Below, piece after piece: positions 12,501 to 26,200 of a DNA stretch of 64,000 bases. The stretch's first letter is position 1, and each line of letters opens with the position of its first letter. Both the position numbers and the translations under genes were made by a program. The notes beneath the pieces are model-generated. The model saw only the letters and a program-made list of their open reading frames with translations, searched no databases and had not been told where the DNA came from. Source of the DNA: Apostichopus japonicus (Eukaryota; Echinodermata; Holothuroidea; Aspidochirotida; Stichopodidae). The DNA lies in contig NC_092571.1 in the NCBI RefSeq assembly GCF_037975245.1, forward strand, positions 12,343,917 to 12,407,916. The letters are read 5' to 3'.

Positions 12501-15500
12501 ACAATGGTATGACTTTTAATCCAAGGGTGAGCAAATTTTTGGAAAGTATGTTATCTTACCTCGTCCGATTCAGCGCTGAATTCAGCTAGTTTCATTTCTA
12601 ATTTAGAATTGTGTAATTCGGCCTCCGTCAGTTTTGCCTTCAGAGAAACGTTTTCTTGCTGCAGTCTGTTGTCCCCGTCGTTGGCCAGCTTTGTCCTAGA
12701 CGATAAAATATATTAGTCATCGGTAAAACGGTTAAAACTTACTAGGATGAGTATAATCATTCAGCCCCTGCTAGGACTGAAACTTCAGGCCCACTGACTT
12801 TGACACATTCTCTTAATACACAGGCTCTTTAGTGGATAAGCAGTTTGATAACAGTGTTGTTTTAGTTTTATTAGGATGAGCATAACACAGATATCACGAT
12901 ATTTAATTAAACCACACCTTGTACTAAACAAACGTCTTTCAATAGTTTTTTTTTTTTTCCAATTTCCATCAGAAAAACAGAATGAAATATTGCAGAAAAA
13001 GGATAAATTTAGACTTGAAGCTAAATTGATCAAATGTCCAATAGGGTTGTGCGGGATCCCGGTAGTCAAGTGAATCCCGGTATCCCGATCCCGGTATTGA
13101 CTAATCCCGATCACAGTGCAATGTGTAACTACTGCCGGTATTGGGGAAACAACCGGTTATTACATTCGTTTCGGTATCATTCCCGGGAATACCGGACATA
13201 ATAAAAATATCTACGTGTTACTATTTGAAATAAAGAAAACAAAACACGATTTTCTTCTGGTTTCTGTGTTTCTTAGTTTGAATAATATCTGACCAATTTA
13301 CGTACTGGCCTAGACCTATATATTAACGAATCAACTTTTCACGTAGTAATTTGAACCTAGGCTATACCAAATATCGAACGTTACTTGCGCTCAGCATGTT
13401 ACGGGACCTCAAAGTTATTCTGAAATTTTCGTTATTTATTCTTCCTTCAAACGATGATTGTCAAGGTTCCCATGTACAAAATCTTACTCTTATGCATTTC
13501 ACCTCATTTTGTTATAATAATTATAACGATTTAATCAATTTTGAGCCAAAACCGCAGGGAGTATATCCAGTTTAAATCCATCTTCGCACGGGACTGTATA
13601 TTATTATAGCCTAGGGTACGGTACAGGTACACACAACAGTTCAGTACTTGAGATTTGATGATGTAATGAAATGGATTCGTTTATTAATGCGGGGGGTTCC
13701 ACGATGTCATTTATATTTATCTTTCGCAACTTTTTGAATTTTTAAGATCTTTTGTACGAAAGATTGATATTGTACGTATTGAAAGTATATTTTCTGGAGT
13801 AAACAAAAGCCGATTAACGATATAAATAAATCTGTACTATTCTTATGTATGTAGTTTATAATCCCGTATTTATGTAGCCCCTATGTAACATTCTTATTGT
13901 CTGAAGTTCCAAACACATGGTGACTTGTTGTTAGTTAAAAACTTTTCATTGTGAACTTTTGAACTTGAAGGGGTTGCCCTATTCCAATATCATGGATTAG
14001 TGGGGAACTCCCAGTTTATGTTTGTGTACGGATTACAAGTTTAATCCACGTGCGAACGTGTTAATCTAATATCGTACGTCGAGTATCAATGAAGGATGGT
14101 GTGGGTTGCTTTTTTCCAAGGTTTGTGCTTTTCTTTTTGGAAGTGTTATTAAAAAACAAAGGCCCTAATATAGCGTGTTAGTTTGTTTATTTTTTTTTAT
14201 GAACGTGCGTGTAAGAGTATGTACATAGCCTAGGCTATGCGTATTGAATGTATGACATTGACAGTCTCGTAACTAAGTGCTTTGAACCGTAGATGAAAGT
14301 TGAAGAAAATACCGGTTGTAGTTACGATACCGGGATTCATGTTGCAACACTACCGGTTGTGTGAAATCCGACTACCGCACAACGCTAATGTCCAATATAT
14401 AAACCTGTATCTAAGACCTCAAAGGAGAAGCAACATCCCTCCACCAAGATAATTTCAATTTCCTTAAATTTTACCCTTTCTCTCTTTTGAATTAATAGCT
14501 TACCGTCGATAATCTTCAGACTTTTGAGATGTCTCCTCAATTTCTTTCTGTAACTGCTTAACCTGTTTCACGAACGCTCCGATCGTGGTCGTCTGTTCCT
14601 TGTTCCTCTTCCCGTAACTTCTCTTCAATTCCTGAAAGTCCGCCAGACGGTTCCGCAGCGAATCGTTGTCCTGCGTCAACGCGGCATTCGCCTCCCTCAG
14701 AGGTCGATAGCCCTCGGACTGAGCCTTCTGGCGCTTCACCCTGTCCTGTAGTTTGGTTTGAGCCTCCAGTAGCTTTGTGACCTTCTCGTTCAGCTCGGTG
14801 TTTGTCTTCGAGAGGTCGCTGACTCTCGTTGCCATCTCGCCGTGCGCTCTCCTCAGACTGACCAACTCCTTCTGAGCCTGTTTGTTCACCAGCGACTTCT
14901 GAGTTATGAGCTGACTCTGGAGGGAATTTATTCGCTCCCGCAGGGTCTCCGCCTGATATTCAGAATCCACTTTCTCTGTTTCTCTGTTTTGAGATTCAAA
15001 AAGTCTGGTGTTCAAAGTCTAAAACATTATCATTTACGATAGAGTGCGATGGAGGGATGGGGTGCTTAAAACCAGTAAACACCAAAATCCACTTTCTCAG
15101 TTTCTCGGTTTAAAATGAAAAAAGTCTGGTGTTGAAAACCTAAAACATCCTTGCTAATGATAGAGTTGAATGGGGGTGGGGGTCGGGGGTGGGCTGACAC
15201 CAGTCAACACCACCTAATAAACTTCTCCACCTAATAAGCAGTGGCTTAAATTTATTTAACCACAGGGCAAATTTTTATGGATTTTTCTCTACTGTAGTTG
15301 AAACCAGTTCTTAAATTTTTGATTGTCTGAACAGGCAAATTAGTAGTCTGAAAAATGTAGCAAAAAAAAAAAAAACAATGATAAATGTATATGTACACTG
15401 CAGGACAGCTGTATAGATCTGTTGACTTCAACCAGCTTTGGGCTAATAAAATTCTCCTTCAGCTGGGTGGTCAAAGGACTACCAATAGTTTTCTTTTATA

Positions 15501-18500
15501 TCAGTATCTCCAAAGTGATGGAGGGTGATATCTCTTCATCATTTTACCTACTGAATATGGGGGTCTTTATTAATTATGATGCAGCTGAATTTGACGTAAA
15601 AACAACTAAAACTGTCAGAAAACCTCCACAGCTGACTTTGTTATTCCAAACAAACATTTGGTCGTCTCCCGGACGACCATTCAAAATCTGCTATGACCCA
15701 CCTTATAAAACCCACCTAGTACACAACACCTAATAAACACAATGATCTAAATTACACAATGCCTCATAAACATCACATTGTCACATCACCTTGCAAGCAT
15801 CATCTAATAATCAACACCTTATAAACACCATCCTTATTGTCAATGCCTTATAAAACATTACCTTTAACCACCTTACAAGAATTATTTAATAATCAACACC
15901 TTATAAAGTTAAACACCATCCTTATAGTCACTGCATCATAAAACATTACCTTATATCATATCACCTTACAAGCATCCTTTAATAATCAACACCTAATAAA
16001 CACCACCCTTATAGTCACTGGGATATCATATACCACCTTACAAGTATCATCTAATATCAACACCTAATAAACATCACCCTTAAAGTCACTTCCTTGTATC
16101 ATATCACCTTACAAGCATCATCTAATACTCAACACCTTATAAACACCACCCTTATAGTCACTGTCTTAAAAAACATTACCTAATATCATATACCACCCTT
16201 ATCATTAAATAATCATAAGTAACATCAGTAATCATAAATAATCATATCATAAATAACCATAAGTATCATTAAATAATCACCTTGCAAACACCACATACTA
16301 TTCTACACCAAATAAACACTATGATCTAACTTATGTAATGCCTCATAAATATCACATAACTACATCACCTTACAAGCATCATCTAGTCAACACCTTATAA
16401 ATACCACCCCTATAGTCACAACACCTTAAAACACCACCCCTATAGTCACAACACCTATACACACCACCCTTAGTCACAGCCTTTAACCTAATATCACATA
16501 CCACCTTACAAGCATCGTCTAATTATCAACACTTTATAAACACCACCCCTATAGTCACAACACCTTACAAACACCACCCCTATAGTCACAACACCTTATA
16601 AACACCACCCTTATAGTCACAGCCTTATAAAACATTACCTTGTATCACATACCACCTTACAAGCATCGTCTAATAATCAACACCTTATAAACACCACCTT
16701 TATAGTCACAGCACGGTATAAACACATCCTCATAGCCGCTGCCTTATAAAACATTACTTTACATCATATATACCATGCACCGTACATTCTTCATCACATT
16801 TCTGATGGAGTACAACAATGTTACAAACATTATCTGAATACAAAACACCACCTTATAAGCAAGACACTTACACAATCCAACTGAAGTTGCCACACAATAG
16901 TTGAGCTTAACTTTTAATAGGTACCCTGATATTCTGTCATGTAGTAAAAATCTCTGTTAACCTCACATTCCTACTGAGTTGCATCGACCTTGACTATCAC
17001 ATTAATTTATGGTCAATTCTGTGGTGACTCGCATGACATTTTTACTAAAATTCCTCTCTATTTGATATCATGAAACAAATAAAGAACTTACCTGGGAGAA
17101 AAGCATTCATTCAGTCAGTGAAGGTACGCCTTAATGCTTACAACAGTAGAGAATTTTTTCTTATACCTCAAGTATTGGGGGTGAAATTGGCGAAAAAACT
17201 AAAGGTGACTCGCGTGACAGTTACTATTAGCAAAAATCAGAATGCACACACAAATGTTCGATTTCTTATGTCTTATTAAAATGTTTCCAATAACTTTTTA
17301 TACTCATACCGAAGTTGAAAAACACCTCTACCTCAATTGCTATGCAACTTTGAAAATATGTTGTAACACATGAAAATAACGATGAAGATGTATTGTGACT
17401 CGCGTGACGAGAAAACATGACTCGCGTGACGAGTTCACTTTTCGGATAGTTCTAGACCAAATGCAGTAGTGAATCGAAGGTAAAGATCTTGCATAGTGAA
17501 ATATAACATTCATTGGTCAAGAAAGTGTCCAAAAGGTACTTCCCTTGGGAATGTCCAGATGATATTAATGTCCCCGAGTTACCCTCATGACTGCAGACAG
17601 TAGGTAATATCCTGTACGGGTAGTACAGTTGTTCAGGCAATATATCTTGTCAATTAATATTTATAACAATTATTTAGTCTGTTGAAGTCACTCATTTGAA
17701 AGTTATAGAAGAAACGTCTATCAAAATGTGATTCAAATTACCATTCTCATTTGTCATATTTGAATAATCCAAAAGTGTAATATTTGAGAAGATACTGTAC
17801 ATTCGCTCATACAGTAGGATTTTGGGAATGATTGTGCAGTTAATATAAGGTTGTCAAGTCACAGCACATGGCATTGCCAGATACAAATGTAGATTATGTT
17901 TTTGTATATTACTAAAAAATCAATGACACATGCTAACTTTCCAAATGTGGTGATAAAATAGGCATATTGCGAATAAATATTCATGAATTTAAATTCTGAT
18001 ATTTCAAATGAAATTATTAAAATTAGTTTAATTAGGTGTGTTCAAGTTGCCTAATTAAAGAGGAATGCATATATGATATCTTTAATCAGTGATTCATTCA
18101 TCAAATTATATTCATCCCTGTAATTTTCACACAGTTAATAAGTAGAAACACTACCTTGAATTAATGTGACCCGCGTGACATTCGTAAAGGGTGATTTTCC
18201 GCAAAATTTGAATATCTTCTGAAAAGGAAAATTCAGTAATCTTTTTGGTGTCTATGTGAAGACTTGATATTCATTATTTGGAGTAAAACTATTGTGCAGG
18301 CAAGGAGAAAAACAACAAAAACAGTCAATTTTGTGACTCGTGTTAAATCGAGGGTGTTTTCAATTCACCACTGTTGTCTAATGCCTTGATGTCGAATAAA
18401 AATTAAAGCTATTAAGTGAGCACTATGCTATAGCAAATATAATTAGTCCAACACACAGTAAATAGGTAGGAACACTATCTTGATTGACGTGACTCGCGTG

Positions 18501-21500
18501 ACGTGACTCGCGTGACATTCGTAAAGGGTGATTTTCCGCAAAATTTGAATATCTTTTGAAAAGGAAAATTCAGTAATCCTTTTGGTATCTATGTGAAGAC
18601 TTGATAATTATTTGGAGTAAAACTATTGAACAGGCAAGGAGAAAAACCCCCAAAACAGTCAATTTTGTGACTCTGGTGACAGTAAATCGAGGGTGTTTTC
18701 AATTCACCACTGTTTTCTAATGCCTTGATGTCGATAAAAAATTGAAGCTATTTAACATAGCACAGCCTACTGTAAGTAGAAAACAAACAATCTGATATTA
18801 AAATAGGAAACTTTTTTTCAATAACACTATCCTTTATGACCAGGAAACTTAACACAATTGATGTGACAATATCGTTGTACTGTTTCACTGAACATGCAGT
18901 TACCGTCTAAGGGGTTCACCATGTTATCACGAGTACTATTCCAGAGGCATCTAGCCTACCCACTGTTGGCAAGACCACAGGTTTCATTTCTTTCGAGGGA
19001 AATCGAGGAAAGTACCATCATGCGTTGTCCATTCAACAGTTCATCCTTACAGGTAGATTTTAATAAATGTCAATATTTCCATTTTGGTTTCGATGATAGT
19101 CGTAACCTATTGTACATGCAGTCATGCAGATGGATGTGTGTAGATGTTTGTGTGGTGTGTGATGCCTTGCTTGTAAACATCGTATCTCAAGAAGGGGAGC
19201 TTGGAACTTATATTTGGTGAGTAGGTGTACCACAATGAGTAGAAGAATTTGTTTATAGAGGAGGTCAAAGTCATTCTGGTCACCAAGGGGCCAAATAATT
19301 TATGTAATGTAAATGTAAATAAAATCTTATATAGCTCACTACTTGCGATGCATCTGTGCGCTTTACAATCTAGAAAATACAATGCCATAAAACATTAAAT
19401 AGAAAAAACAGTAAATACATATACCATCTACAGAAATATACAGGAATATGAGATCGAAAAACTATTAAAAGTACTGGTGAAGCGTAAAGCGATAAAACAG
19501 ATTGACTACAAAATCTACAATTTGAATGCTAAAAAATGATAATTTCAATTGGAGTTAGAACCTAAAAACCAACACGACAGAACAATATAAAACAGATAAA
19601 ACAGGAATATGAGATCGAAAAACTATTAAAAGCACTGGTGAAGCGTAAAGCGATAAAACATATTGACTACAAAATCTACAATTTGAATGCTAAAAAGTGA
19701 AAATTCCAATTGAAGTTAGAACCTAAAAACCAACACGACAGAACAACATAAAATCTAAAAAATCCTAGAAACCATCTTTGTAGTACTCTTGAAAGAGATG
19801 CGTTTGCAGGTGTGACTTGAAGGAGGTGAAGTTCGTGATCATACGAATTCCTGGAGGCAGCTCGTTCCAAAGATCAGGTGCGGCGACCGAGAATGCTGTA
19901 GGGCGATAGTGCTTCTTGTTATTGGTGTTGCGCGGAACGAGAGTTAACGGCTTAGAGCGAAGGGCGCGTTTGGGTGTACCCGAGGTGTGATCAGCTCAGA
20001 CAGGTATGACTGACTAGGAGAAAAGCCTTGTTTTTGGTTGAGGTCAAAGGTCATATGGGGTCACCAGGGGTCAAATCCTGAAAACCTTGCAAACACGATA
20101 TCTCTAGAAGGGATGCTTGAATCAATCCCTTATTTCGTGTAAAGGAGTACCGCATTTTAAAGTAGAAGAAGCCTATCGTTTTTTTGTGGAGGTCAAAGGT
20201 CATTTGCAGTCACCAGATGTCAAATAGTGGAAACCTTGTTTTATAATCTATTGATCTCCAACCGACCAGCCTATTAGGAAAACATTTGCATTACGCCTCA
20301 TAAGAATAACTTGCAAAGTAAGATATGAATTAGTCTGCAATGAAGGTTAAAGAAGCTTGACTGTGCTTCATGTTGATCTGTTTACAGTCTCCAGAATATG
20401 AAAACTCACATGGACTTGTTACCAAAGAGGAGGCCGTAGAGTATCTCAAGACCGTCCTAGAAATACCGGAGCCTGTCACCATGAGAGAACAGAATGCCTA
20501 CGACCTTCTCTGCGAGGTCCAAAGACGGACTAGATTGACGCAGCCTTTCAACAATGTAATTTATCTCCAAGAAGGTATTAAGGGTCCATCTCAACAAGAA
20601 AACAAAGACATAATGAAAAAGAAACAAGGTGGGGGTTGCCTCTGTATCAACTCGTTCACCAGAGCCGTCCTCGAGGTTATGGGATACGAGGTCTACAATC
20701 CTGGAGCTTCTTTCCCAAAAGAGAGAACGAGCTTATACGAAACCCATCTTGGACTGGTTGCGAAAAATGTCACACACGAGGGCAGCCTTCACCTCGTAGA
20801 ACCTGGTACGGTACGTCCCATCGTGGAACCCATCCCTCTGGACTTTCACAGGGTCTCACCTATCTACCGATTAATTACTTCGCAGGTCAGACTCTTCAAG
20901 GATTGTCCTACGGTAGTGAAGCTGTGCACACCCGTAGTAGTTCAAAGCGGTTTAAGAGAGGATGCTAATATATACATGGAAGAAGGACAGGCCTGGAGAG
21001 CGTTGATAACGTACCATTTGAACCAGCCGCCGAGTCTTGAGACCTATTATAAAATCTCGGCAATGCTTTCCAGTAATCCCGAGATTTTACCGGGTTTAAT
21101 GCACGGTGTGTTCATCATGGGATTTTCAGGAAACTTGTGGACCGAGATTCGAGGGAACACTTTTATCCGGTACGACAAAGACGGAAGAAATATATACCGG
21201 AAAATGGAGAGCGATGGAGAAATTATAGATACTGCCAGGAAATATTTCCCACAGTATTCTGAATCAGACTTGAAGAGAGCCATTGATTGTTGTCGCAATT
21301 ATAAAAATAGCAAATAGTTTCATAATGTTGTGATATTAAGATAAATGGCAAATGTCATGCCTTTAGGTAATGCCTTAGCTGTTATTATCTTTTCCACATG
21401 ATTAGATTGACAAACTTGGCAACTCTGAAACTAATTCTGTTCATAAATGCAAGCTTCCTAATGAAGGAGAATGACGGAGAAGTTGACGACACCACAAGGA

Positions 21501-23179
21501 AACATTTCCCACAATATTCCGAATCAGAGTTACAGAATACTGTCGACTGCTGTAACAATGTTGCCAAGAGTCTGGTCGATGCGTAATCTTTAAATACCAA
21601 AAAATGGAGATTGACGGAGTTGTTATGGATAACGCAAGGAAACAATTCCCACAATATTCCGAATCAGAGTTAGAAGAATACTGTCGACTGCTGTAACAAT
21701 GCTGCCAAGAGTCTGGTCGATGCGTAACCTTTTAATACCGAAAAATGGAGAATGACGGAGAAGTTGACGACACCACAAGGAAACATTTCCCACAATATTC
21801 CGAATCAGAGTTACAGAATACTGTCGACTGCTGTAACAATGTTGCCAAGAGTCTGGTCGATGCGTAATCTTTAAATACCAAAAAATGGAGATTGACGGAG
21901 TTGTTATGGATAACGCAAGGAAACAATTCCCACAATATTCCGAATCAGAGTTAGAAGAATACTGTCGACTGCTGTAACAATGCTGCCAAGAGTCTGGTCG
22001 ATGTGTAATCTTTTAATACAGAAAAATGGAGATTGACGGAGTTGTTATCGATAACGCAAGGAAACAATTCCCACAATATTCCGAATCAGAGTTACAGAAT
22101 ACTGTCGACTGCTGTTACAATGCTGCCAAGAGTGTGGTCGATGCCTAATCTTGTAAATTAAAAATTAAAATGAGCATGGTATGCTCATAACTCTACTTAT
22201 TTTTGGTAATGTTTTGTAAATTATGTGAAACTTTATTTCTCTTCTTCATTATCTAGATTTTTTTTCCACCAAAAACTCAATAGAAATCTCAGCTCATTTG
22301 TTGAGATCGACAGGCCTATCAATAATTTTGGCATTCTTACTGTTCGGAGTATTCGTGAACCACGACGATGCATTACCCATCTCCTGTACCTACAGGACTC
22401 AAGATATACCGTTGCCTAAGAACTGGTATTTACATTCTTGCAGTGCGCCCCCTATAACCCTCTCTAAGGTCACTGTCCTCCTCCTCCTTCTAAATCTACC
22501 ACTCAGAAGTACACAAGTGTCTCTAGCAGGATTTTTTCAACCTCTGTCTCTCGCCTGTGTTTTTTTTTCATTCTTGGTGGACTTTTTTAGAGTCAGGAAG
22601 GAGATTACTTTATTAAGGTTTTGCCTACAGCACTGCTTTAAAGTATCCTTGAATTTTCAATGTTTTTGAACGACGCATGTATTTGTCCCTTTTAGGGATA
22701 GCCCCCTCGCGTGTAGTTTGTTGTACGTGTACCGGTTGCTTGAAAGCTACTAAGAGAGATTAAAGAACCCCATTCTCCATCAATGCGGTGCAGGGATGGT
22801 CAACCATGTTGTTTCAAGACCTTATTTCCCCAATTTAACAAATATACCGGAAAAACTCTCCTTAAAAAACAATGCACAGCGACCAATTCGAAAGGTTCAG
22901 AGAATCTGGTTGTGGACAAGGTTACGAAAGGGGGAACTAGTGGTAGGTTTTCATTAGGGGGACGGGGGTAAGGGTGGGATGCTCTAACTGCTACACCACG
23001 CCTTCACCACTGCTGTGATATGTATTTTAGGCAAATCTGTATATAAATGAGATTAAAGCATTTGTGGTTTTTATAGAGAAAATTATCAGGCTTATGGGGT
23101 GCATTGTTTAATATGTATATATATATATATATATACATATGTATATATATATATATATATATATATTTATACTTATATT

Positions 23180-23250
<71 letters not shown>

Positions 23251-26200
23251 AAAATAAATTTTATTGTTTAAACTGTCATCCAACGTCTCCTGTTACCTAT
23301 GTTACTAAAATGCGATTATAATTTTTTCAATGTTTATACTGTAATATAACTATATAAAAGTTGACTTTATACCTCACAGATAAACTCAGTAACAAAAGTT
23401 AAGAATGGTTCAGAGGTCTTTCGTATTAAAGTTAGATAACCCGAAAAAAACAAAAACACAGAACGACACTTCACCAAAGCATATACTAGTCTGAATTACA
23501 GATTGATTGAAAAATGACATTTGAGGCTTACCCAAAAGCCTTGCAAAGTTTTTAACAGTACAGAGATGACTGTGATGTCACAGATTTGGTTTACAAAACC
23601 AATTTTAGGGCCTTTCCTTTGGAAGTACTGTAAAAGGGGAAGGGGTGGTAGGTAATATGATAAATATCAGATTCCTCACGGGAAAATCAGGCCAGACATA
23701 CTTTGTGAGGCATGCCAATTTCCTGAAGCCAAGCACCTGGAAGCATTGAGGGGGACAACTGACAGAGTGTGACGGGGGGGGGGGGAGGGTGAGAGGAGAA
23801 AGGGGGAGGGGGATGTGCAAGGTATACCTACTTTTTCTCTCTGAGTATCTGGTTCTCCCGTTTCTGTCTTTGTAGTTCCTCCTGGAGGTTACCTAGGGCA
23901 GCCTGCAACTGGGAGTTAGTCCCTGATAATTCCTCCAGGGCATCTCCCATCTTGTGGTTATCCTCTTGAGTTGAACTTAATTCTCTCTGAATGGACCTCA
24001 CCTACATTGAAGGGAAATACCAAAACAAGAAATTCTGTAATAATAATAATCATAATAAAATAAGAATTTGTAAAGCGCTTTTATCCAGTAAAAAAACTGC
24101 TCAAAAGCGCTGTAGGAGCAAAGTACCCAAAATGGACACAACAGTTATTAAACAAATGGATACGCATTCATGAATAAGAACGTCTTGAGTTCTTTCTGGA
24201 AAGTTGACACATGCTGGATTGTTTTCAGATGTAATAGGAGGCTGTTCCAGAGCTGTAGAGCTGATCTAGCAAAGCAACGTAGATTTAAGTACCTAAAAAT
24301 AGGGGTGGGGTGGGGTGGGTGTGGTGGGGTGGAAAAGAGTCATCACCGAGGGCACACTGACAGCTTGATTAAAGCTACAATTTTCATACCAACCAAAGAA
24401 GATTCTGCAAAAGATGTCTGGATACCTCCTGAGCCTACCTAATGACACCATCAAGGTTACAACATCATGGTTTGTATATTGCTGTTAAGTGTTTTCTCAT
24501 AAACATTCTTTATAATTATCTTAACCATGTTATTGTTTTACCTTTGCTAATGTTTTTAACCATTCCGATTGTCTTCCCCTTGTTATTCTTTTTGTCTTCC
24601 CCTTGTTATTCTTTTAAGGCTACTTACTGTTTTAACTTGTTAACTTGTTTTTAACTTGTTTTTATTTTCACCATGTTATTGTTTCACCCTTGCTATTGTA
24701 TTATCCTTGCTATTGTTTAACCATTCCTATTGTTTTACCTTTGCTATTGTTTTACCCTCGCTATTGTTCTCCCCTGCTTTTAAAGCTTTGTACTGTTTTA
24801 ACTTTGCCATTGCTAAAAATCTTGTTTCTATTTTAACCATGTTATTGTTTTACCCTTGCTATTGTTTTATCTTTGCTATTGTTTTACCTTTGCTATTGTT
24901 TTACCCTTGCTATTGTTTTCCCCTTCTTAAAGACCAACTATGGAGACTTTTCGATGAACATAAAATCCCACCATTTTTCATGTATGTAATCCTTAACTGA
25001 CTCCAATTACATTGCTGTAATTAACTTTACCAATTTCGGACGTTAAATAAGTGAAAAATGGGACGAAAAGTCAGCTTCTATTTCAGACATTCCTGAAACA
25101 TTCCTAAGACATCAGGTGACCATGTGACGTCAACGTTTGTATACCTCACTCACAACTATACTTTTAGTGTGTAAAGTCGTATACTTGAGCTGCCAAAAAC
25201 ATCAACGATATTACTCCTTTTTCCTCAAAATGTCACAATTCTGTGTTGTTGGCTGTTGCAGTTATACCTCATCCAACAAAAGCATCAGCTTTTTTAGATT
25301 TCCGAGTAAAAGAACCGACGTAAAACGCCGCAGACTTTGGATCAATTTTTTGAGATCCACGCGGAAAGATTTTTCAGCACCCGGAGTATCTCATGCCCAT
25401 GAGTCCACATGCATGACCCTGCTTCTGTGTATACTGCAAATGTCTCATTCTGTGAAAATTATATACTGTCGATAGCTGTGTCGGACCATGGTCGGACATA
25501 GCTAATGTGAAATTGACCGTAAACACGCCCTGGACGTCCTTACATGTAACATTATATCACGCAATTGACAGTAATATATTTACTGTAAGCAGGGGTCCAT
25601 AGCAACTCCCTGCTGTAAGAGATGACCGTATATATATACCGTGCCAAGGGTATAGCATTGTTAGTACATGTACGGTAGTTAGTTACAACTCTCGCCGGCG
25701 TTGGCTCACAGCATGTGTAAATAGCCATGTTAGGATTTATCTATTTCATTTGTTGAATTCCAGTATCGTGAGTTCGTGATACATGTGTAATATTGTCCGT
25801 TCTGTTTATTCCGACATCTGCATGGTCCAAGGACTTGAATAAAAACGGTAGTATGTAGCGATCGGACGTTTCATTTCGTTAGTGACTGTCTTGTGATTGT
25901 GGGATGTTAGTACTGGTCAAGGCCTGTTTCAACTAGACCTAACTCTATGGAATTACACAGACTCACGGTAGTTTTTCGCCCAGGATTGAACAAGAAACGT
26001 GGATTAGGATATTCACTGCTAAATTTGTTTATTGACTGGATACTTTTTCTGTGTTTTTATACTTTTGGATATTAAAACGAGTAAGTACTATGTAAGTATA
26101 TTGTACCGTACGGACCTATTGACGCTACGCCATGTAAAAGATGCCTCCATTTGAGTGGAAATTTTGCTAATAAAATAAGCAATTTAACTAAAATTTCTGC

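Larger units (their letters stand above)
15005..18893. other. CCDC150: Intron 14, part upstream of the nested NAT gene
   Basis: Intronic for the minus-strand gene. It contains a degenerate satellite-like tract (15720-16870) and a set of TGACTCGCGTGAC motifs with a duplicated block (17000-18780). No exon was recognised. Confidence 0.5.

Noticed and set aside
22298-22669. 123-residue frame that looks like a secreted protein with a signal peptide
   Set aside because: The frame begins with TTG, has no upstream in-frame ATG before a stop, and shows no family resemblance or splice support.
23004-23321. Tyr/Ile-rich frames on both strands
   Set aside because: Translations of the (TA)n microsatellite.
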